A DNA stretch of 64,000 nt from Siphonodentalium dalli. Lineage: Eukaryota; Mollusca; Scaphopoda; Gadilida; Siphonodentaliidae. The notes below the pieces were generated by a model. The model did no database searches. It worked only from the letters and a program-made list of their open reading frames with translations, and had not been told where the DNA came from. The stretch covers positions 258,829,863-258,893,862 of the forward strand of contig CP136064.1 in assembly GCA_032622095.1 (NCBI GenBank), in the 5' to 3' direction. Position 1 is the stretch's first letter; the number at the start of each line of letters is the position of its first letter. The position numbers were made by a program, and so were the translations under genes. Shown here piece after piece: positions 42,554 through 54,087 of this stretch.

Positions 42554-45117
42554 GGTTTATTATATGACATGCTTTTTATTTAAAAACACATGCTTTTTTA
42601 TTTAAAAAGCACAATTTCTCTCATTAATTATGAAATGAAACCAATTCACACGCTCGCTAGTATCAAAAATAAAGAAAGAACTGTCCTGCTTTTTCCGGTC
42701 ATGCGCAGTATGCGAGAAGAGGAAGGGTGGTATGACATCGGATCAAACTGCAGCTGATCCGATGGACAGGAAATGATCGCTATACAATAGCGGTATTGGG
42801 GAAAGAAAAACGATAGTCATATAATAAAAATACATATCTATTTTAACTTTAAAAATATATGTGCGGTAAATAATGTTACTTGGACAAAGATTTAGTCCTA
42901 TTTGCACTTGTTGTTTGTGGTATATAAATACGTGACGCGTTTTTGAAGAGAGACGTTTTACATTCGCTAGTGTTTATAATTTTCTGCCAGACCGATGCCG
43001 CGTGATATTTTGATTGGGAACAGATGTTCGCTTCAACGATTCACATTTATTATTTTCGGCATTGCAAGGAACCAGTCGTGGTAATGTGACATAGATACTC
43101 ATCCTGCTGTATTCGGGTTGCCGTTGTGTTTCTCACAATACAAATCACGGTAAAATGCAGGAACTGTTTCCAGGATCCAAACCAAAATAATAGGTAAGTA
43201 AGTACATACATGTAGCTATGTATAAATCCACCAGCAATGAATATTAAATTTGAAGTTTGTGAGTCGATTGGCACGACAAAGAACTCATGAGGTTTTATTG
43301 TTAAAGAGTTGAAATGCAAATGATGAATTCTGATTATTCATGTTACCACTTACCAGGTTATATTTTCGTCATAACACATTGGCTTCTACTGAGTTTTGGT
43401 CATATTTACTTCAAATGTTAAAGAAAATTTTTAATGTTTGAACTTTTTTTAAAAGTAAATTTACTTTTACAAAATGTCCAATATACATGTGCTCAATTAT
43501 GACACATCTTTTAAAACAAATTTGCTAAACCGATGTCTTCAACTTATACACCAACCAGGAAAACCGCCTGCAGGTATCAATGCCCCAACAGATAGTAAGT
43601 TTGAATTTGATGCTGATCAAATTACATCCTTATCATATTTAATTCCTAAAATATCAAACTTACTATCTGTTATGGTACTCGGTAATTAACCATATGTTTG
43701 CAATTATGTGTTTACGTGGGTTACTCTGAGTCCTCAGCACACCTTAGACACAAAGAAAGCATTATACAGACGTAACCAGAATAAGTATATATAGCTTCAT
43801 ATAATTTAAATACAATTTTGTCTTATATTTCATGTTTGTTTTTCAACTATTAGTAAGAGATGGTCTGTCCTATTGTATTTGACATCATAAAACCACAATC
43901 AGTACATTTTATTCCCCAGAAAATAATTATATCATGCCCATGCGCCCATTAATATGAAGTTTTGATGGCCAGAACTCGACTTTTAAAAGAGAATGTTTAA
44001 ATATCCACGCTCCACTTTGACAAAAATTCCGTCGCCAATTTTAAGCTTACCGTGCAAAAGAGAAATGAAAAGTATTTGAAATTGACACCCGAACACGCAT
44101 GTGGCACAGGCATCACGAAAAATCCACACAATACTTCATATGTAATAGGATAAAATAATATACAGAACTTGCGAACTCTCTCTATTATCAACTACTTTGG
44201 CGGACGGACGCATGAACGCTATTTATAAGCGACGTTCAATGGGACAATGGATGTTTGGCAAGGCTGTCACAAAAAAATAAAAAAATAACTTACCGTTCAA
44301 GGCCATCATATTAATGAACTCATGGGTCCATATTTAATTATTTTCTTGCACAGAAAACGTACATATTATGGTATCATGGTGTCTAATCTGACAGGGTATT
44401 TTTAACCACGTTTGAATGTTTATCAGCCTATAGCAACAATGCCAATTCCTCTTATAAAGAGCCTCCATGCTTCTGTCATCCAAAAGCTGAATAGAAAATA
44501 AAAAGCGTTCTCGATTATTATTATCTTTCTGTTTATCATTTTTGTTTCAGTATTCTGTATGACCAGACAATATTACAGGGGTCGGGAAAGTTCAGTTATT
44601 GTACCTCAAGGAGGACTGGATGAGCACGCGAGTTATAACGGCATGAGCTGAGATTTGAAACCATTATTTAAATATTATGAAGCGCATGCAGTGATGACTG
44701 AAAAACAAGCATTCCACAGACATTCCATAAATGGTGTGATGATAAGTCCTATTGTACAGGAAACACAGAAGCAGAAGAATAAAATATCACTTCTCTCCAA
44801 AAACTCCCAGATGGTCCCACATATGGGATTCAGAGCGATTATACGAATATACATGGATTCTACACATATAAAGAAATATAGGGTATACAATAGGGTCTAC
44901 TGTGTAACTTGATAAAACGTATCACTGGATTAGATATATGGAACTACACAGAATTGAAATTCACATAAAGAATCACTGGACTATATAGGGAATTATACCC
45001 AGATATTTACAAGATACATCCACGACTCGTGGCATAAAATGTTTGAGACATTTATGGATTTAACCCTAATTCCATGACTGGAGCTTCCTGAAATGTTGCT
45101 AAAACCATAATGCCAAT
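42554..45117. other. Non-coding; one small inverted repeat
   Basis: A short foldback lies at about 43590-43675 (ACAGATAGTAAGTTTGA and its complement). The frames 43474-43689 and 44655-44912 show no motif. Confidence 0.45.
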
Positions 45118-45266
45118 GCATTATGGGAGAATCGCATATAAAAGAGAATACATTGGGCTAACAATATTTACCCTGACCTTGTAAGCCAATGCAGCTTATA
45201 TATGCGAGGATCCATATGAGAGACTCGTATAAATAAGAGAATGCATGGCACATGATTTTTAATGCT
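45118..45266. repeat. Degenerate fragment of the doubly palindromic MITE
   Basis: Eroded versions of the inner hairpins (GCATATAAAAGAGAATACATTGG and GCTTATATATGCGAGG ... ATAAGAGAATGCATGGCACA, each interrupted here) without the TGTGACC termini. An older member of the family with near-identical copies elsewhere in the window. Confidence 0.7.
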
Positions 45267-45645
45267 GCAGCAGCGCCCCCCCCGTCATGAAATAGTTAAG
45301 GAACAGTTGGATTCAAAAATGAAAATGAATAACTAGAGTCAAACATAAAATGAATTTCAATCTCAGCGAATAAATGCCATCTTTAATTCTAAATGTATAT
45401 AATATTCTACACAATGCATAGTCAAGCTTTCATTCAACGTCGACCAGTTATTTGCATGCACATGGGGATCACATCGAACTAGTTTGAAACAACCCAGTTC
45501 TAGAGTTTGATAACATATAGTCCTCATATAAAATTGACCAACCGAAGCACGAGTTGACCAACCGAAGCACGAGTTAACCAACGAACATTTTGGCGAAGAT
45601 GTTGAACAATTTGTTGAATTGTACCGGATTATTTTGTTTTGAGAA
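45267..45645. other. Non-coding, nothing recognised
   Basis: Contains a short tandem duplication of TTGACCAACCGAAGCACGAG at about 45535-45575. Confidence 0.45.
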
Positions 45646-48303
45646 TAAAATATTTATAAACACATCGGCAGTCAGATGCTCGTAGCCCGTTTATATATAA
45701 CTATGGGTATATGCCAGATATAACCGTACAAAAAAAACGCCGTTCTTTTGACCGTGTATTTATCTATGGTGTGTGTGCCGGTGGTTGTCCGTAACCCAAT
45801 AACCGGTGTTATTGCTTTGAAAGGTAATATAAATCATGTTCGACTGGTGTTATTAGATTGGTAATGAGATTAGCGGTTTCTATGTCTTGTCTGGTCATAT
45901 TTACTGTTTGAAATTTGTCTGGAATAGACGCACTTCTTATACAAGAATTTACGCAACAGGAGCGTAGAGAAATCGCACGTCGAGTTGATTTAAGGGTTTC
46001 TAGTTTTGTGGTTATGAGAGCTCATTTCCCCCTGATATCTGCTCCATATGTGGTCTTCTCCTTTAAAATATCTATATGATTTCAAACAGGGGATATCCCC
46101 GACGTAGGGGCTATACAATTCCCCGACAGGGGTAGACTTTAGCTACTGGGTTGATCATTGCAGATCTCCCCGACGTGGGTGTCTATCCCTCCCCGACACA
46201 GTGGGGATGTAGCCCCCTGACTCCTCCCGTGGGTGCCACCCAACATAATTTAGTATCGATGATTTCTGGTCTTAAGTGAATGTAAGACCGCGCTCTTAGC
46301 ATGGGCTGCCAAGCAGGGGCGTGTCGGCAGGGGTGGTTATGCAGGGATCTTACCCCCAAATTGTAGTCACACCTAATGCAACATTAATTGGAAAATTCAA
46401 ACCAAAACTAGGTTGAAATTGTTCTCGTAGTTTGATTTTGCAATAATTTCTTAGTGACGAACTTGTTGTTTTTAGACCAACATTTGTATATTTACCTTTT
46501 CATTTGCAAAAATTCGGGACTGAAATGGCCATCAGTCAGAGACGTGGCGACATGGGGGTTTGGGTGTGGGTGTCTCACCCCCAACTTTGGTCAAATTTTT
46601 AAACAGTTGGAAATTTCATACCTGCCAAAACATTAGTTGAAAATTTCACACCAACAATAGTTTTGGAAATTTTCCTACCTTGGGGAGGGTGACAGGTTGG
46701 AAATTTCCAACACTTGGAAAGCTTGTGCCCTGGTCCCTCCCCGATGGCCAGTTAATTTAAGAAAACAATATTGTCATACATTTGGTCAACATTGTCATTG
46801 GAATTGTCGTCAGTTGGAAATTTTCTAACCTAAGTGGGGTTGTCAGGTTTGAAATTTCCAACTCTAGGAAAGCTTTAGGCTAGTTTATATGCTAGGATTT
46901 TACGATATTCTTGTTCAGATTAAAAAAAATTCGCACAACGGGCCGAACCATGGTCGGCCCGGTGTGTCATTGTCCCTCCCCCGTGGCCAATACAAAACTG
47001 CTTACTAGGTTAGCAAAACATTATTTTACTACATTTGGTCAAACTTGTGGACTGAAATAGCCATCAGTTGGAGAATTTACCAACCTGAAGTGGAGTATGA
47101 GGTTTGAAAATTCCAAAACTATAGGAAAGCTTCAGTTGAGGCCAGTCTAGATGCTAGGACTTGTGATTTTCTTGTATAGTTTTCAAAATTTTCTCACAAC
47201 TATGGTGAGCCCGGTATGTCCTGGTCTCTTGTCCGTAGCCGTGTGCATTTGTCTGGGGTTAGACCACTAGATGTCAGGATTTATGCAAATTTTTCAGGTT
47301 AAAATATCTGAAATGTTCTCATACCGGGAATATAGAACCATGGTTTATAAATATATAGGATATTTGGCCTGAGCACTGATGTGCAAGGGGGGTGCAAATG
47401 GAATTATGCAAAACTTGTGTTTGGTCTGATTATGATTCAAGGGGGGGGGGTGCGGTTGGATTTTCTCAAGGTGGACACAACGGAGACCATCTAGCCACGT
47501 CCCTGCCATCAGTTGGCAATTTTCAAATCTAAGGGTGAGTTTCAGGGGTCTAGATGTTAGGATTGTCAAATTTTCATGTTCAGATTTTCAAAATGTTCTC
47601 ACATCGGGCCTAACCATCTGTTCTGTGCCATAGCCAGTATAGTTACTTGCTAATTCATTTAAGACAAAATAAATCGGGGTGTAAATGTGTCGGGCGTTAT
47701 ACCACTAGATGTTAGGATTTTTTAATCTCATACTGGGCCGAACCATCCTTTTCATTCCCCTGTATGGCCAGTGGCCACAAGACAACTGGTCCATTTAGAA
47801 TAGGCTACCATTTAGTAGTCTATGGGGAAACTAGTAGTCTATGGGGTGAAAACTGAATCACGCAAACTTGTGAGTTTGGTGTGGTTCAATGGGGTGGGGT
47901 GCAGTTGGAAATTCCAAGGCGGAGACGAAAACCACCCAGCCACCCACCCAGCCAAGTCCCGAGTGCCAAATATCCCAGATTCAACCATGCAGGGTGCCCC
48001 TCGCGACTTGGCTTTCGGCATAGGCCTATTTGTTTTCTATCCGAGAATACACTGAACCGGCGGCAATATATTGACCATACTCTTAATGAAAAGACTTCCG
48101 TGCTGCAAGGAAGACGATAATTGTGTTGTAGAAATGATACGGAAAACCGATTGTCAAAAAACGCAACATCAAAATACACAGGCCAAGGCTTATCGATCCA
48201 AACTGTGGAGTGTGTTTTCATTGTGTATTTCTCGCATATACCCATGGTTATATATAAACAGGCTACGAGCATCTGACTGCGGGTGTTTTATTTTCATAAT
48301 AAT
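45646..48303. mobile_element. 2.66-kb non-autonomous element with about 70-bp terminal inverted repeats
   Basis: The left end 45646-45716 (AGTCAGATGCTCGTAGCCCG, then TTTATATATAACTATGGGTA) is the reverse complement of 48233-48303 with few mismatches. The interior is non-coding. At 46085-46215 there are four variants of CCCCGACGTAGGGG-like hairpins. From 46500 to 48000 a loose repeat of TTGGAAATTTYCCAAC, GGGCCGAACCAT and TAGGATTTT..TTCAGATT recurs. Related internal sequence occurs at 60120-60440. No transposase, so mobilisation would depend on a partner. Confidence 0.7.
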
Positions 48304-48715
48304 AAACTAGTGTTTATTAAGTGTGTCTGGAAAATAAGCACGTTGAGTGTTTATTATAAAACGCTATAACATGTTTTAATATAAACACTTGTGTTTATTC
48401 ATAATTGGATGGAGTGTTTATTTTAGAACACTATGACATGTTTTGATATAAACACTAGTGTTTATTCATAATTGGATTGAGTGTTTATTATAAAAAAACT
48501 GTAACATGTGTTTATATAAACACTGGTGATTTAATTATAAAACACGTGTTTTTGCTAAAACATATCACATGTCTTATAAGAGTGTCTCTCATGTGTTTAT
48601 ATAAACACTGGTGATTTAATTATAAAACACGTGTTTTTGCTAAAACATATCACATGTCTTATAAGAGTGCCTCTCATGTGTTTTTAATCACACGTGTTTA
48701 TAGGAAATTATTTCT
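48304..48715 (+). repeat. Tandem repeat rich in AAACACTAGTGTTTAT palindromes
   Basis: Begins at the edge of the 2.66-kb element. Units of about 80-85 bp contain ATATAAACACTRGTG and CATGTYTTAT. The last two units (48505-48589 and 48590-48674) are almost identical. Confidence 0.8.
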
Positions 48716-48719
48716 TACA

Positions 48720-49050
48720 GTGTAGTTCGTTCGCAGGCAACAGTGGTAGATTTGACTTGGTCTTCGGTACGCTGTATAATAATATGACGGTATGATAAGG
48801 CGATCGGTTTAAAGAAAATTCTGAAAGTCAGAGACTGATTCACATTCTTTCGCCTCTGGTGGATGGTTGTTCCATGATATAACGGTACCTGGGAGAAATG
48901 AATTTCCATATCTTGTCGCGTAAACTCTGGGAGTCCTGAGACCCTTTTGTCTGAAATTATAATTGGTTAGACTTCCATATTCAATAGAAACGAGGGCATA
49001 TAAGTAAGGAAGCGTGGTTCTCTTAATCATTTTAAAAAAATGCACAAGTT
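48720..49050 (-). pseudogene. LINE reverse transcriptase C-terminal fragment
   Basis: The minus frame from 49045 reads YLYALVSIEYGSLTNYNFRQ, then GLRTPRVYATRYGNSFLPGT, then WNNHPPEAKECESVSDFQNF. This is the well-known end of many CR1/L2/Jockey-type LINE proteins (NLR...PR..T..YG..SF....WN.LP...R...S...FK). A frameshift leads to a second frame ending at 48715 with IIIQRTEDQVKSTTVACERT. It is a 5'-truncated insert of about 350 bp, unrelated to the LINE at 17.5-20 kb. Confidence 0.6.
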
Positions 49051-50177
49051 ACTTACACAAGTTACTTACGTGGACCATGTTGTAATAACAACCAAGGGTT
49101 GCTGAAAAAGCCAAGAGAAGTGAGGGTCAGCCCCAAACCACCGACACGTATACAAGCGATGTATTTTCTTTAGTACGAATTGTATGTCATAAGGACAATA
49201 ATAGTGTCAAGAAAATAAACAGAAGCACTGTAGAATAATTAGTGGCATGGCGGCGGAATGATTTTAGAAAATGAAGTTCGTATTTCGGATTGTGTATGAC
49301 TAACTGATAGCAGCGGTGAAGCATCTTGCAAAAGTAAAAAGAACTATGCAAAGATAAGAGTAACAATCGCCGCAAGAATACCATTATCATCACATACAGC
49401 AGGGGGGGGGGGCGCACAAAAGTTTTATCATACAGGGCCGGGGTGGGTGAGTCCGAAGAGCCCCGATAAAATGAGTGCAATTTTTTTTCTATTCACATTT
49501 TTGCCCTTGTTTTAAGTTGTTTTCAAATATATTCATTAATAATTGTGTTCTAAGGCAGGTTATGGCCTTTACAGACACTTAGGAACAGGGTAGGTATAAG
49601 ATATAAGTAATACAGGGGAGATCTTCCAAAAACATACCTATACCGGGCGGGGTGGGTGCATCTCGGAGGCCTGAAAAATATTGTTTGTGCCAATTTTTTT
49701 CAACCCACATTATGGACATTGTTTTAAGTTGTTTTCACTAATAAATGTGTTCTAACATAGATTATGACCTTAACCAACACTTAAGAACATATGTAGGTAT
49801 AAGATAAAGCACTCTCTGGTGCCAATAAAAGTGATGACCTAAATTTCTTGTTTACTTTCCCCCGCTCCAAAATGACAGTTGCGCCGAGTGACCACGCCTA
49901 TACCACGTGCCTATCATTTAACATGAAATTTCGGCATCATAATTCCTTCGGGTATGACTGTATTGAAAATAACCGCGGTCGAATATCAATCCCACGTGCA
50001 ACCACAGCTGTCCGGTGCGACAAGCCAATCAAAAACGTTAAAATGCCGATTCGACGAAGTTTCGAGTGACAGATGTCTCTTTTAACTTCACGTGTCTTTT
50101 TCATCGCAAATAGTCTCAATGTTGTAGGCTCGTTATAATTCCAACTTGTTGTGGTTCTGTTGTGAAATGACGGATTA
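49051..50177. other. Non-coding, nothing recognised
   Basis: Two loosely similar blocks at about 49380-49580 and 49615-49800 (both with TTTTAAGTTGTTTTCA and ATGTGTTCTAA-like text) suggest an old local duplication. A G run lies near 49400. Confidence 0.45.
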
Positions 50178-50855
50178 AATTATAAGAAATAACTCTTGTT
50201 TCAATTAAGGTTGAGTTATAACCGAAAAGTTTGAAGATACATTTTCTATAACTACGCTACTCGCGTTATATAATTTATCTTCAACCTGTCGGTTATAACT
50301 GCATAACCTTAAAGATACGGGCGGCGTTGGTGGTGGGTATGCTGTTAAAATATTCGTCTCCATCAAAAACCGCCATAAACAGAAAGAATAGTAAAGTATA
50401 GACAGACCTTGTTCTTACACCAATCAGAAATATAGCATAAACAGTATGGTAATATTTTTCCTTTGTTATCTAAACAAAAGCAAAAAAACGTTACGTTATC
50501 TGGCTTTTGTTTAGATCCGGATATGGCAAACATAAAGAGCGTTATTTGTTACTCTTTCCTGATATGGAAATACTAAAGAGCGTTTATATCATTTGTGTGT
50601 TATTAACCAATAGAATTGCGCTGTGTTATGTAAACAGAAGAACAACGTCTGTAACACGAGCAGGCTCTTGTTTAAGTGCACCATCGTACGTCTTGGTGAC
50701 AATATACTATTTACGCGCTGATTATGTTTGGCATATGAACAAAACTATATATATTTTAATATTCCTTCTGTTGATGGCGATTTGAACAAATATGAATATT
50801 TCTGCAACGAACGCCGCCCGTGCCTTTAATCGAAACAAGAGTTATTTCTTAAGTA
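50178..50855. repeat. Outer inverted-repeat element enclosing a foldback and a TTAA MITE
   Basis: ATAAGAAATAACTCTTGTTT at 50178-50200 is matched by its complement at 50830-50855. Between them lie a small foldback (50204-50310, GGTTGAGTTATAACCG and its complement) and the complete TTAA MITE (50309-50829). This looks like nested insertion. Confidence 0.6.
50309..50829 (+). repeat. TTAA-flanked MITE, complete copy
   Basis: TTAAAGATACGGGCGGCGTT at the left, AACGCCGCCCGTGCCTTTAA at the right; both TTAA targets intact (50309-50312, 50826-50829). Interior matches 34113-34643 in inverted orientation. The 92-codon frame inside is not a gene. Confidence 0.88.
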
Positions 50856-51430
50856 ACCTGCATGATGTTGGTCTCAATAATTTATATAATAATTTAGAGC
50901 GCATGCGGTCGTCCGATTAACTTTATATACCCAAAGAGTTTAATTTAGAAATCCAGTACAGTGTGTATGTATATGCAGTTTTGGATATCCTATAGAATGT
51001 CTCTTGGAAATTTTGTTTTGTTTACTATATTGGGGTTCGATGTTGTTCAGGATCAGAATTATTTCGGGATCCAGGTCACTTCAAATAGCGGGATATATAT
51101 GGGAATACAAGGCTATACAGGTTTGCACATATTGCATTTAAAGTGAGGCTCGATTTCTAGAAAGATGAAATTAAAATTTCATGAAATCTGGTCCTATTTT
51201 GGACGCATCCAGGAAATATATTTAGGCCTACAAGCATGGTTCATGTCAACATGAGATATAAACATTGTACACTAACAAGACGAAAGTAATCATGAAATCT
51301 GATCATATATATGACATGCACCTAGGAAATATATTCAGACCTACGGGTATGATTTATGTCCTGTGAGCCAAAATACCATGTATATGTTTTAAACGTTTTT
51401 AATTTGAAGTGAGACACTTTACAAAACGGA
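50856..51430. other. Non-coding, nothing recognised
   Basis: Loose repeats of GACATGCACCYAGGAAATATATT (about 51315 and again near 52420 and 53080) indicate an old dispersed repeat. No gene. Confidence 0.45.
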
Positions 51431-51857
51431 GTGGCTAAAGAACGGTATACCGCTCTTAAGCACTGAGGGCTAAAGAACGGTATACCGCTCTTTAGCGTGT
51501 ATTGCTAAATAGCGGTATATACCGGTGTACACCACTCTTGGGTGTATGACAGGTACACCGTTCTTTGGCGTCTGTCACTAAATAGCAGTATACCGTTCTT
51601 TAGCACCAACGCTGAAGAGCGGTATACCGTTCTTTAGCACCAACCGCTAAAGAGCGGTATACCGTTCTTTAGCGTATCAGGCCCATATAACTAAAGAGTG
51701 GTAGCGTTTGGTACTAAAGAGCAGTATACCACTCTTTAGCACCAAACGCTAAAGAGCGGGATACCGATCTTTGGCGTGTCAGGCCCATATAGCAAAAGAG
51801 CGGTATACCGCTTTTTAGCGTTTGGTACTAAAGAGTGGTATACCGCTCTTTAGCCAC
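51431..51857. repeat. Array of CTAAAGAGCGGTATACCGCTCTTTAG palindromes (interrupted here for length)
   Basis: About ten variants of a 26-28-bp perfect or near-perfect palindrome centred on GGTATACC (arms CTAAAGAGC and GCTCTTTAG). They are separated by short spacers such as ACCAAACG, TTTGGTA and GTATCAGGCCCATATA. Spacers are themselves partly inverted (CACCAAACGC versus GCGTTTGGTAC), so the block can fold at several scales. No coding frame. Confidence 0.9.
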
Positions 51858-52029
51858 GGGTTTACAAAATGGATTCACAAAAAATAATTAATAAATTAAA
51901 ATATAGCTTATTGTAGGTTATTTGCTTGGACATTTCGACATTTTAATACATGGTTACAGATTTGCAAACATTTGAACTTAAAGTGGGGTTAAAATTTCTA
52001 TGAAGATGAAAAGAACAGTGCAACTGTTT

Positions 52030-52097
52030 TGGGGATTGAGTGGGATTAGAACCCCGGCCCATGACGGCGAGCGCGCTTGGGACTCAAAGTCCGACGT
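52030..52097 (-). repeat. tRNA-derived SINE-like fragment, copy 2
   Basis: Inverted copy of the tRNA-like body: box B variant GGGTTCTAATCC on the minus strand (52042-52053) and the GACTCAAAGTC palindrome at 52081-52091. Confidence 0.65.
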
Positions 52098-52147
52098 ATA
52101 TATAACATGCTATTGTTCCATATCTACTATATATATACACAATCGAG

Positions 52148-52299
52148 ACCTTAAAATGTGAATATAGTGTCCTACGTGCGACGTCGGAAAACAGCGGCCA
52201 TTTGACCTTCCTTAATTTTTTTTGTCGTTTCGATGGCCGTGTGGTATTGACGTCGGACTTTGAGTCGCAAGGCGCGCTCGCCATCATGGGCCGGGGTTC
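52148..52299 (+). repeat. tRNA-derived SINE-like repeat, copy 3
   Basis: Same leader (CCTTAAAATGTGAATATAGT) and tRNA-like body (GGCCGTGTGGTATTGACGTC, then GGCGCGCTCGCC) as 414-600. Box B is truncated after GGGGTTC. Flanked by two related blocks of TATAACATGCTAYTRTKCCA (52099-52136 and 52347-52384), as if it inserted into a duplicated site. Confidence 0.7.
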
Positions 52300-52655
52300 A
52301 GGCGCCTTGTGTCTTCAAAGAGCAACGCTCGGCATGTAGCGGAGACGTATTTATAACATGCTACTATGCCATATCTACTATATATGGAAAGTACAGTTCG
52401 TGAAATCTTGTCCTATTGACATGCACCCAGGAACTATTTTGGCCAACATGCGTAGGAATCCTGTACATGTGAGCTGAATTTGTTGTATTCAGTCAGAAAA
52501 AGGATTTACAATGCATATTGCTACAAACTGTGACGTGTCAACTGTTGCTACAGTAGACTTGCTCACCCTCTCTCGAACACAAACTTTCGTCTAAACATTG
52601 GCACAGACAACACTCGATCATTTACGAACATACCACTAGCACTACAGTCCTCTGC

Positions 52656-52809
52656 CATACTCATACATAGTCCACATGCATTATTGTAGCATACATAACT
52701 CATACATAGTCCACATGCATTATTGTAGCATACATAACTCATACATAGTCCACATGCATTATTGTAGCATACATAACTCATACATAGTCTACATGCATTA
52801 TTGTAGCAT
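52656..52809. repeat. Minisatellite, 39-bp unit, four copies
   Basis: CATACATAGTCCACATGCAT with TATTGTAGCATACATAACT, period 39 bp, almost identical units. The 101-codon minus frame across it (52563-52868) is repeat translation. Confidence 0.92.
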
Positions 52810-53627
52810 ACACTGAGCTTATTGAAATTAATTTTCTTGAAATTAGACCACAGCTGGCAACAATACAAAGTAGAAATATATCTCTGAAAAAGAAACGATT
52901 ATTAACACCTTGCGAACATTTAGAAAATGTTCTCAATAATAAATTAGCTCTGAGACAAATAGCCCGATATTGATGTTGATTATCCCCATCGTTAGATAGG
53001 TCGTCGTGTATAATAACTTGTCTGATATAATTGGCACTTGCCAGGAATAAGATTGTATTAAAATTTCATGAATGTCCTATTTGACATGCACCCAGGAAAT
53101 ATGTTCAGGTCTTAGGACAGGAACTTTGTCTATATGTGAGCTGAACAAATTAAATTGTCCAATTTGTTGTACCTTACTTGTTTTTAAATTCGCCCAGAAC
53201 ATCACTTGGAAGGGTTTTAAAGGCCCACTTATTTTTCGAACCCCCCCCCCCCAGATCAAATATATAAAATATATGCCATATTACATTGTATACACCATTT
53301 GAAAGAAGAAGTTCCAAAACATTGTATTATCAACTTATCCGGTGTAATATACTGTGAACATGTTACTGACGTGTTATTTGTGCTTAAGTTTCATCTGTTT
53401 TGTCATGCAAAGCGTATTATTTTCAATGGAGGGGAATAACGCTGTATCTTAAAGATAGAGTTATTCCCCATCCATTGAAAATACATTTTTAGTTTGAATT
53501 ATGTTGCATTCTGGGCGTCACAAAGGGGAAAATGTTTCTATGATTTCAGCTGTTTTCTATTTCTCTATGGGCTTCTTCTGAGACACAAACGTTTCAAATG
53601 GTGATGAATTATAGTAATTTAATCATA
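52810..53627. other. Non-coding; one small foldback and a poly-C run
   Basis: A 64-bp foldback at 53419-53482 (ATTTTCAATGGA..GGGGAATAAC and complement around TATCTTAAAGATA). A C run lies at about 53241-53252. Confidence 0.6.
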
Positions 53628-54087
53628 TGTGACCCGCCATATCAAATCCAGTCGTAAGTCGGGATTTTTTTACCCTGTGCCAATGCATTCTCTTATATAT
53701 GCGAGTCGACCATAGGTCGCCTCGCACATATAAGAGAATGCATTGGCCTAACAATTTTTTACAATTTTTTACAATTTTTTTTTGTATTCTTTAACAATTT
53801 TATAATTTCACCCATACAGAGCCCCAGACAAACATGAGCAGACGACACTCTTCTATATGCTTCTATATATGTGTGGGGCTCCCTGCAGGGTAATGGATGT
53901 TTTTTATTTTATGTCCTAAAAATTGTAAGAAACATTTATTTTAAAAAAATGATAAAAAATTGTTAGGCCAATGCATTCTCTTATATATGCGAGGCGACCT
54001 ATGGTCGACTCGCATATATAAGAGAATGCATTGGCACAGGGTAAAAAAAATCCCGACTTACGACTGGATTTGATATGGCGGGTCACA
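53628..54087 (+). repeat. Doubly palindromic MITE, copy 4
   Basis: Same structure as the copies at 14.7, 20.6 and 23.2 kb, in the orientation of copy 3; TA on both flanks. Termini intact. Confidence 0.92.

Noticed and set aside
48304..52809. CRISPR arrays
   Set aside because: The repeats here are palindromic or plain tandem units without unique spacers of even length, in an animal genome.
52563..52868. Cysteine-rich repeat protein (YVCYNNACGLCMS repeats)
   Set aside because: It is the 39-bp minisatellite read in one frame; 39 is divisible by three, so any frame stays open.
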